A DNA stretch of 64,000 nucleotides from Corynespora cassiicola (taxonomy: Eukaryota > Ascomycota > Dothideomycetes > Pleosporales > Corynesporascaceae): assembly GCA_022059125.1 (NCBI GenBank), contig JAEUWY010000012.1, forward strand, positions 1,922,001-1,986,000, written 5' to 3'. The notes under the pieces are model-generated. The model saw nothing but the letters and a program-made list of their open reading frames with translations, did not search any database and was not told where the DNA came from. The position numbers were made by a program, and so were the translations under genes. Below are positions 1 to 8,032 of the stretch, piece after piece. Every line of letters starts with the position of its first letter. Position 1 is the first letter of the stretch.

Positions 1-2
1 AA

Positions 3-3000
3 GAGTTTTATCGGTTCGTCAACAAGTACTACGAAGAATCCGGGGCTCCTATCCCCGCTGGCGGATTCAATCGCAACTTCTATGCCAAAGTATGGGAGTG
101 GCTCGCCAACCACCCGCATATCCAGATCGTATCCCGGAACCGGATTCTACACAACCCATCTCTTTCCGCTTTTGAAGCATTGGAGTGCAGCGAACGAAGT
201 CCTGACCATGCTCCTACTCCGGCGACTGCAGATGCAGCCTCTGTTCCTGCCCAAGCCCCCCCTAAACCACCAGCTATTTCCACTGCCGGCTATTCATCTC
301 TCAGAAGTGCATTGCGCCAGCGTCTTGCCAAAGAAGGAATTGAGCCCGGCCTATCCGACAAGCCCAGTTCAAGCCGGCCTCGTGAATCCATTGCCATAAC
401 TGGCGACGCGCAGCATGTTTCTGTGGCTGTGTCTGGAGCTGAAAGTCATGTCCAGGATTCATCAAATGGCCAAAGCGAGCAAACAATGGATGTGCCATAT
501 GGATCGTCGACACATAGTCCGTGCTCGTACGTCCAAGATGCTGCTGCCAATTCTGTTTCCAACTTTGGTCAGCCGTCGGACGCGAAAAAGCGCCGTGGTC
601 CACGCAATGCTCCCAAGGGTAACCAAATGAAAGTGCCCGTATTCGACCAGCCACCTTCCAATATAACCGCCCCGCGCATCTACGCTAGCCAGAATGCAAT
701 GTGGCAAGCCGTGGCTGGACATCCTATGGACCTTAAAAAAATACCTAGCATGGAATTCATGTTGCTCTCCATCATCGCAGCGTATGGCGCAGATGGAATT
801 GCACAGCCAACTCTAGTGAAGCTTAGTGGCCAAGACAAGCGATCTGTCCCACACCGAACAGATGAGCTTTCACGCAAAGGATACATTGATAAGAAGCCAG
901 TTCAGGCTGGTAAGCTGCGGACCAGTTTGTGTGTTCACAAAATGTTCGTCAAGGAAGACCATTTCTTGAACAAGCCACAGGGTGTGGAGGATGTCTTTCG
1001 CAACGGAACCTTTGTTCTGCCGGGATTTGTTCACATTCTCTATGATCTTTTGCAAGAGTCGGGAATCGTTGCCATGAGGGATCTGAGAACGAAGTTAGGC
1101 GTTCCATTAGACATTTGGAATGGACGTGCCGCCCGAGGCGCGATCCGCCGTCTGGATCAAACAGGCTTCATCAAACTTGTGAGGGCGAGAAGGCCCAACC
1201 CACGGAAAGGGACAAAGGATGCATATCTTCCTTGCATCAAACTGCAACGTGCCCCCACCGACGAAGACATGGTCAATCTAAAATTTAGAAGTTTGATCAA
1301 AAAGGCCGATGAAGAGACGGAAACACTCCCTAGAGATGACGATGGCGACACATTGATGCGAGATGGTGATGAAGATGCAGCAGACCATTCCGATCGAGAT
1401 GATCAAGATTGCTTGGAGCAAGTCGGCAGAATCCCTCCTCAGTGGACACCAGACAAGTTGCTTGGTAATTGGGTTTTCGAAGCCGTAGAAGCTGCTGGTG
1501 TGGATGCTTGGGATGGAGCTACTATCCGCGATCGAGTGACCGGCAGATTCTGGAAGCGACCACTAGAAGCCTTTTTGTCCAGGTTAACCGATAATTGGGA
1601 GCAAAGCCAGCCGCTCTATCTCAGACACTTGGCTCTCATTCGGGACACAAATATCAGTCAGGGCCAAAAGCGGGTTCATTACGTCTACCGTACCTACGGA
1701 AACTTCCAAAAGGCGGTTGACCTAGGGTACGTGGAGTGGGAAGGCGTGAGCAAAGAAGCGGCCAACGTACCATTCGACAAGAAACGCGGCAGGCCCAAAA
1801 AAGGTGCCAACAACGACTCAATACTAAATGCGTGGGGCTTCAAAGAGTTGAATGAGAGCGACTTCCACCGCAAAGATGGCTCGTCTACACTCTCAGAATG
1901 TCGCGCGACCGTCAGGCGTGGCCCTACACTCAATCAAACCTGGGACAACGAATTGGTCAGGCAAATGGGTTATCTTAAGCCTGGAAGGCCACACTCAAGC
2001 CCACAATCAAGCAACCCGAGTACCGATTTGACTTTGCAAGATGGTACACACCTCTCGTCGGGGAGAAATACCAGCGTTGGCAAATACCAAAAACCCGCGC
2101 AGCCTCCGAAGATAAGTCGCGCACTAGGTGGTTTCGTGCTCACTAAAGAGCAGAGAATTGCTCTAGGTGTACCAGAAAGAGGTCGTTTGCTAGCAGATAT
2201 AGAAAAACAGGTCAAGGCATACCGGGAGAAAACAGGAGATCCTTCAGCAATACCGGAAGTGATAACCAAAGCAGAAGATCGCGAGCCACGTCAGACTCTA
2301 AAACAACCACTTCTTACCAAGGCAGAAAGAATTGCCCAAGGTCTACCAGAAAAAGGCCGCTTGGGTAAGGATCTCACACGAAAACTCCGCGAAGAAAAGA
2401 ACCTACCTGCAGCAAAAACGGCCAAGGGCTCCAAGTCCCGGGCGAAGAAGGATCAACAAGAGCCCCCGGCGCTCACCAAGGAGCAGCGAGTAGCAAGGGG
2501 CTTACCCAGCACGGGACGACTTTCAAAGGCTGTCCTGGATGAAATTCGAAAAGAACTCAACAGCGACCTACCGCACGACAGCCCCCCAGAGACGGGCATT
2601 TCTTCGGGTGCCAATGGAGATGAAATAGAGTTGGACCCTCCGGCAGACAGTGACATAGGTTCATACCCCATGACTCCACGCGAAGCTCAAGATGAGGCGC
2701 AATCCAGCGAAGCCATTGAAACATTCGAAAGTAACACCGGGGTACCTCTAGCTCTGCCCGAAGCACAGAACCTGGCAAAGGACACTTCGAACTTCACGAA
2801 TCCTTACATAGTGCTACCCTCCAGTCCTCCAAATTTTGCTAGATCAGTGAAGCGCAAAGGCGGCCAAGATACAGGACTATTTACCCCCGTATCGAAGAAA
2901 GTTCGGGGTACTAGTACACATCAGCACGATCTAGCCGAAGGACAGTCAAGTCGAGATGTCGAATCTTTGACTGCTGGCATAACTGTATCCTATACTACTC

Positions 3001-6000
3001 GCTCAATCGGTAGGGGACGGCCTCGGAAGGCTCTAATGGCTATCATCACTTCGCTTCGTCTCAAAGATCTGGATTGCTTGCAATCAACACCACCAGCGAT
3101 ATCGGCTGTCGAGTCGACCTTGCCAGCAACTGCCAGCAGCACACCTGAGCCGCCGTCGGCAGCGACTATCAACAGCGTCCCTGAGTCGACACCTGCTCCC
3201 CAACTGACCGTCCAATCAGAGGAAGCAACCCCTCCAATGGCTAACTCTCAACCAATCGTTGAAGCCGGGAAACAAGACGAAGCACCCAGCGACCTTTATA
3301 AGGAAGTTTCTCCTGTCCCTCGTCTCCAGCCTGCAGGCTGGGGACTGCCGCGAGGTGCATCCCTTCAGAATCCACCTGGGGCTTATCAAAGTCCGTACTC
3401 GCTTCCGCCGGTACATTTGCCCACTCAATACAGCCACACAAACAGCCACCCTGCTACACCTCTACCTGGGTTCTCCGAGCAAATGGAAACCCCTCCTCAA
3501 GCTGACACGCCAGCTCCTGCGAAAGAATCTTCCCCAGTCCAGAATTTTGTGATCGCAAATGCTTCGGTCGAGATAACGTCATCCACCGACATGTCAGCCG
3601 ATCAATCCGAGGGAACTCCTCAAGTTCAGCCTGTTGAAACAGGAAATCCTCGTATCGAGTCACCAACCCAGGAGCAATCGTCTGCGCAAAGCCCAGCCGC
3701 CAAGGAGAGCGAAAACGTACTCGAGAACATTTCCCAGCAGAATCCACAAGCCGTAAACCCGTTATTAGTGAAGGAAGAAAACGTTATTTCCTCATCCACA
3801 AATCCACAAAAAGCTCAGCGGCCGAAAAAGACTGGCGGGTTCACAAGTCGCGGTGTCACACTTGGTAGAGGCAATCTATGGCGTTTCAGAACTGGGCTCA
3901 TACGGGAAATCCTCCAGCTCTGCAATGGCGTGTTCCCCTGCAACGGCGAGATTAGTGACCCATTCTATTCGTTGTGGGATAAGCGAGCACCCAAGCAGAT
4001 GCTCAGGCCAGATCGATCCACCTTGACGAGCACCATTAAAAACATGATAAATGATCCCGAGAATGGGTTGAAAAGATTATCTTTTCATATCCCCGGCTTT
4101 AGCGGCACATGCATGATCCAGAAATTTATCATTGCGTATGAGCATCTTTCGCCAACAAGCCCCGAGGTTGAGCAGCTACGAACCAGGATGATACAAGCCT
4201 ATCCTAATAGGTATTATCCTGAGGAGGTTAAACATCTCATGCCAGAAGTTCCCAATCCTCGAAAAAGGTTGGTTTTGCCAGAGATAGATGAGTCAATCAA
4301 GCCAAACGACTTGTATCCACTATTGGCAAGGCAACTCGATCAGAGAATTTCTGCATCGGCAAAAGAACGCAAGAAGACAGGCTCGTCTAACACCAAAGAA
4401 ACAGAACTTGAAAAAGCAGGCGCGGCGGCCACTAAACGTACAGGACCAAAGATACGGTCGAAGAGACTTGCAAGGCTGGAAGACCAAACGCCTGGTCACA
4501 TTGACGTGAGGTCACACCTCACCTCGACCCGATCCGTTGATATTATGGGCAGCCGGGATGATGCTGCTCCCGATAGCTCTGATGATGTACCTCTCATGAT
4601 GCTGCATAGGCTATCTTCAAAAGTCGCCGAAAGGCACAAGAGTACCAGTTTGTCTGACACAAACCCAACATCCGAGCATGAGACGGAACAACCTCAACCT
4701 AATGACGAGATCTCTAAAAAGAGTGCTGTCGTTAGCAATACCCCTCGCGCGGGAAAGCAGGACAGAGCAGCAAAACCCACGGACTCCATTTTCGATTTTT
4801 ATCCGAACAACGGCACCTTCTCTACTGTTTTTGTTCTACCTGGTATTGAAACTCTCAAGTCATCGGTTAGAGGGAAGAAACGAGCCAAAGATACGGAAGC
4901 TGGTGCAGATAGACACAAAAAGAGATCTCGGACTAGTAAAACAGCGCCAGCTGTACTCGAAGTGGAGAGCGAGTTTACGGATAGTGACGCTTCATGCTTG
5001 AAGGAGCTTCCAAAATCGAAATTAAAACGGTCGAAGAAGCACGGTCTACCTGATCCAACTCTGCTGGAACGTCTGACTGGTCTCACGGGTGATCCTGGGG
5101 ACCCCATTTACGAACCGCCGGTCAAGAAGCATAACCGAGAGAAGGAGAAGGACAAAGAACGTGCCAGGAAAAAGAAGAAGGCTGCAGATGCTTCTGTTCG
5201 CGCGCACCCACTGCAAAAGTTCTGTATCACCATGGTCATAGCCCGTACCCTATCTCAAGATGATACTGTCGATTGGAACATCGTCAAGGAAGTATACAAG
5301 TCCAACCGAACCTTTGACCCTTACAGAGCGAAGCAAACTTGGGTTTGGATGCAAGAACATATGGCCTCATACATCAAGTCTTTGACGAAACGTTTTGAAC
5401 GGTCTTTTCTTGAAGCTTACACGGCTGGCGAAATCGAGGAAATTGATGATACCGACTCTTTTGACTACCCAACTATCGTTCAATGGGCACTGGGCAATTG
5501 CAAATTCCCTAAGCCACCAACCCTGCTGGCTGATCGCGAGGCTATGGCTGATTGGGAGATTGTCGAGTCGAATTATGAAGTTTTGGATCGCGCTGCTTGG
5601 TACAAGCAGAAGCTGGCAGCCATCCACCGAGCCATGCGCATAGCGAGACATGCATACGTTCTTCCATTACGTACCGACAACACGAACGGCGTGTACCCAA
5701 AGCGCGTGATAAGCAAACAGACTCTCGCAATATCCCCTCCTTTGCCCTATAACAGTTCGTTGTGGCAAGACAGCGAAGATACGATTCGTGCTCGCTCTTG
5801 GATTCGGTCGAACACTGCAACCCCAGAAGACCTCTACCAAGGAAGTTATGCCCACGAGAAACTGAGTGTGCTCGGGGAGTCTATCCTTGCGGGAGTTGTC
5901 GAAGACCTTGTCGAGAACAAGTACATTCGCATGCGCAAAATCAAGCGCCTCCTGCCAGGGCGAAACTTCAACTTCACCGCTACATTTGCCAAATTCTATC

Positions 6001-7331
6001 GACGAAACTTTCAGCTTGAAGACTTCATGAACGCTGCTGAGCTTAAGAAGGACATGGATAAGGCTTTTGCACAGCAAGATCCAAGCCAGCGTACTTTTGG
6101 CATCACGCGGACTGCAGACGATGGTGCCGTCATGGCTGTCCTATCATTGGTTCAAGATGGCCAAATCAAACTGGTACCGAGGCTGCCGCCAGTCAACAAT
6201 GCTGTGCGCGCGCCCTTCCCTCGCATTTCCGTTTGGGGTATATGCGGTAACAATTACAAACACCGAGCAATTCCTCGAGACCGTTTATTCTGGCCAGTAG
6301 ATGCAGTTCCTACCGAAAAATACCAGTTTGGAAATCCTCTGCTCCCAACAGCTACTTCCGTCGCTTTGGCTTCAGGCGGCGAATATCCCCCGTCGTGGAC
6401 TGAGCTTCCTGAGCCTCCTCTGCCTGGCAAGGGGTTCGATAGCCCGAACGCTATGCTGCCAATCTGGAGCAGCATTAGTGGCGAATCAATCATATGGCCA
6501 TGGTGGTACCGCATCCTCAACCTTGTCATTCAGCCTCTTGTGTTCCATCCAGGCGCGACAGCTACGCAGATTCTTCTCCATTGTCCTAGGCACACTGCCG
6601 AGTTATTTGAGGTGCAGATGGTCTTGGATTGGCTGGTTTCTGCCAATGCAGCTAAAAAGCTGATTGGCAACGGATATCAGATCCAAGAAGGCTTTTGGGC
6701 TGCCTTTGGCGACAAACTCATCGACATCGAAGAGGACTGGTACAACAATCATGTTTTCCTCAAGAGAAACAAATTCATCAAAGAGTCGTGGCGCGACCAC
6801 TTCAACAAGCATTTTGCTGAGTTGGATCGTGCTGAACGCGAGCGTGAGCTTAAGGAGGCCCTGGCGGAAGCTGGCGGGGACGCTGCAGCTGACGCCCCAA
6901 CACACCCTGTGGGTATGGACATCGATGGACAACTCGACTCACCACTCCGACCGCTGCTTTTTGGCAACTCGGATCTCACGAGGAGAATCCTGGAGAATCC
7001 GCGCAAACAATACAGCATTGTCAAGCAAGCCATCAAGGACCGAGATCGCGCCGGGGGTGATAAGACGATGGCGGGTCGTGCTGGAGTCAAGAAGACCAAG
7101 GCCAAGCCGAAGAAAAAACAGCCAAAGAAGGCCAAGGTCGCCAAAAAGGATGCTGTCGACACCCAATCAGAAAAATCCAACACCTCGATTTTGCCTCCCG
7201 CTCCGTATGCGGACTCTACCATGGTAGATGCAGACGCAGAAGGCTCAGACGTGGATGCGGAGGGCGAGATCGACGAAGAGTACTTCTCGCCTCAGAGCCA
7301 TGGGTCCACCCCACTCCCATTCCCAACTTGA
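3..7331 (+). CDS. TFC3: TFIIIC B-block binding subunit (tau138/Sfc3-like), 5'-truncated by window
   Basis: This is the largest subunit of RNA polymerase III factor TFIIIC, which binds the B-block of tRNA genes in the nucleus. The frame is open back to base 3 with no stop or convincing ATG, so the true start lies outside the window; 2442 residues are visible with no intron. A winged-helix B-block domain is encoded around bases 745-895 (LLSIIAAYGADGIAQPTLVK, then a Ser-Val-Pro-His-Arg-Thr-Asp-Glu-Leu recognition-helix-like stretch). AT-hook-like cores occur near 1780-1806 (KKRGRPKKG) and near 3005-3035 (GRGRPRK). A Pro/Ser-rich linker, bipartite basic patches and an acidic Asp/Glu-rich tail follow. 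The size and domain order fit fungal Tfc3/Sfc3 proteins. It ends in TGA and converges on the next gene. The assignment rests on the B-block domain and length; family search is the remaining check. Confidence 0.85.
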   Translation, partial: EFYRFVNKYYEESGAPIPAGGFNRNFYAKVWEWLANHPHIQIVSRNRILHNPSLSAFEALECSERSPDHAPTPATADAASVPAQAPPKPPAISTAGYSSLRSALRQRLAKEGIEPGLSDKPSSSRPRESIAITGDAQHVSVAVSGAESHVQDSSNGQSEQTMDVPYGSSTHSPCSYVQDAAANSVSNFGQPSDAKKRRGPRNAPKGNQMKVPVFDQPPSNITAPRIYASQNAMWQAVAGHPMDLKKIPSMEFMLLSIIAAYGADGIAQPTLVKLSGQDKRSVPHRTDELSRKGYIDKKPVQAGKLRTSLCVHKMFVKEDHFLNKPQGVEDVFRNGTFVLPGFVHILYDLLQESGIVAMRDLRTKLGVPLDIWNGRAARGAIRRLDQTGFIKLVRARRPNPRKGTKDAYLPCIKLQRAPTDEDMVNLKFRSLIKKADEETETLPRDDDGDTLMRDGDEDAADHSDRDDQDCLEQVGRIPPQWTPDKLLGNWVFEAVEAAGVDAWDGATIRDRVTGRFWKRPLEAFLSRLTDNWEQSQPLYLRHLALIRDTNISQGQKRVHYVYRTYGNFQKAVDLGYVEWEGVSKEAANVPFDKKRGRPKKGANNDSILNAWGFKELNESDFHRKDGSSTLSECRATVRRGPTLNQTWDNELVRQMGYLKPGRPHSSPQSSNPSTDLTLQDGTHLSSGRNTSVGKYQKPAQPPKISRALGGFVLTKEQRIALGVPERGRLLADIEKQVKAYREKTGDPSAIPEVITKAEDREPRQTLKQPLLTKAERIAQGLPEKGRLGKDLTRKLREEKNLPAAKTAKGSKSRAKKDQQEPPALTKEQRVARGLPSTGRLSKAVLDEIRKELNSDLPHDSPPETGISSGANGDEIELDPPADSDIGSYPMTPREAQDEAQSSEAIETFESNTGVPLALPEAQNLAKDTSNFTNPYIVLPSSPPNFARSVKRKGGQDTGLFTPVSKKVRGTSTHQHDLAEGQSSRDVESLTAGITVSYTTRSIGRGRPRKALMAIITSLRLKDLDCLQSTPPAISAVESTLPATASSTPEPPSAATINSVPESTPAPQLTVQSEEATPPMANSQPIVEAGKQDEAPSDLYKEVSPVPRLQPAGWGLPRGASLQNPPGAYQSPYSLPPVHLPTQYSHTNSHPATPLPGFSEQMETPPQADTPAPAKESSPVQNFVIANASVEITSSTDMSADQSEGTPQVQPVETGNPRIESPTQEQSSAQSPAAKESENVLENISQQNPQAVNPLLVKEENVISSSTNPQKAQRPKKTGGFTSRGVTLGRGNLWRFRTGLIREILQLCNGVFPCNGEISDPFYSLWDKRAPKQMLRPDRSTLTSTIKNMINDPENGLKRLSFHIPGFSGTCMIQKFIIAYEHLSPTSPEVEQLRTRMIQAYPNRYYPEEVKHLMPEVPNPRKRLVLPEIDESIKPNDLYPLLARQLDQRISASAKERKKTGSSNTKETELEKAGAAATKRTGPKIRSKRLARLEDQTPGHIDVRSHLTSTRSVDIMGSRDDAAPDSSDDVPLMMLHRLSSKVAERHKSTSLSDTNPTSEHETEQPQPNDEISKKSAVVSNTPRAGKQDRAAKPTDSIFDFYPNNGTFSTVFVLPGIETLKSSVRGKKRAKDTEAGADRHKKRSRTSKTAPAVLEVESEFTDSDASCLKELPKSKLKRSKKHGLPDPTLLERLTGLTGDPGDPIYEPPVKKHNREKEKDKERARKKKKAADASVRAHPLQKFCITMVIARTLSQDDTVDWNIVKEVYKSNRTFDPYRAKQTWVWMQEHMASYIKSLTKRFERSFLEAYTAGEIEEIDDTDSFDYPTIVQWALGNCKFPKPPTLLADREAMADWEIVESNYEVLDRAAWYKQKLAAIHRAMRIARHAYVLPLRTDNTNGVYPKRVISKQTLAISPPLPYNSSLWQDSEDTIRARSWIRSNTATPEDLYQGSYAHEKLSVLGESILAGVVEDLVENKYIRMRKIKRLLPGRNFNFTATFAKFYRRNFQLEDFMNAAELKKDMDKAFAQQDPSQRTFGITRTADDGAVMAVLSLVQDGQIKLVPRLPPVNNAVRAPFPRISVWGICGNNYKHRAIPRDRLFWPVDAVPTEKYQFGNPLLPTATSVALASGGEYPPSWTELPEPPLPGKGFDSPNAMLPIWSSISGESIIWPWWYRILNLVIQPLVFHPGATATQILLHCPRHTAELFEVQMVLDWLVSANAAKKLIGNGYQIQEGFWAAFGDKLIDIEEDWYNNHVFLKRNKFIKESWRDHFNKHFAELDRAERERELKEALAEAGGDAAADAPTHPVGMDIDGQLDSPLRPLLFGNSDLTRRILENPRKQYSIVKQAIKDRDRAGGDKTMAGRAGVKKTKAKPKKKQPKKAKVAKKDAVDTQSEKSNTSILPPAPYADSTMVDADAEGSDVDAEGEIDEEYFSPQSHGSTPLPFPT
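2139..2530 (+). repeat. Three-copy internal protein repeat in the TFIIIC subunit
   Basis: Three diverged copies of a ~20-residue motif start near bases 2139, 2311 and 2471, about 160-170 bp apart. The shared pattern is Leu-Thr-Lys-x-x-Arg-[Ile/Val]-Ala-x-Gly-[Leu/Val]-Pro-x-x-Gly-Arg-Leu, followed by a basic helix. The DNA copies have diverged while the residues persist, so the repeat appears kept at the protein level. Confidence 0.8.
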
Positions 7332-8032
7332 GTAGATGAATTAGAGTCATTTTGTTTCTTTCGTATACATCAATCTCTTTTACTTTGTATTGTATATATG
7401 CATTTCTTTGGCGCTTGGGTTCTCGGTTTCGAGGAAGATATGAGCGGATTTTCCTGCCGTGGTTTTTGTTTAGGGGTTCTGTACAGAAAGCAGCACTGCA
7501 TGCATAGCGAGGCGCTGGGTATGATACCACATGGATAGGCCTTGCGATTTTTTTACTTTCGATTTCCTTGGCCATCGCGGCATAATATGACCAGGCTTTA
7601 ATATAAAGAGGTTGTTTTCACGGCATATTGAACTATTGAACCGGCAGTGACGTGTGATCAACTTGATTAAATCTATGTATTCAGTACATGAAAGAAGCTA
7701 CAGTCGACCTTCGTAAGTCGTAATGGGACATTAGATCGGTACAAACGAGAATGCGGTCTCGGTCTCGGCCGTAGGCACATAAGTATACAGCAAAAGAACA
7801 AGCAGCCAAGGCCAGAACTCGTTTACCTTTTTCCAGTCTCCCAGGACATGGCAGTAGGGGCGTACCACGCTGTGGCACAAGTCAATCTAACCCATCCCAT
7901 TCCAGCCCAGCCCGAGGTATCGTATCAACGTATCCCACCCAACCCAAACACCCAAAACACCAAAGACAAAACAAACATCGCGAGCAGAACCCACACATCC
8001 GAAACACCAAAGCCACATACTATAGAGAAAGG
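7332..8032. other. Convergent 3' intergenic region, no gene seen
   Basis: This 701 bp stretch lies between the 3' ends of two convergent genes. It has TA-rich runs such as tgtatatatg just after the TFIIIC stop, plausible for polyadenylation. Short ORFs here show no recognisable domain. Confidence 0.6.
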
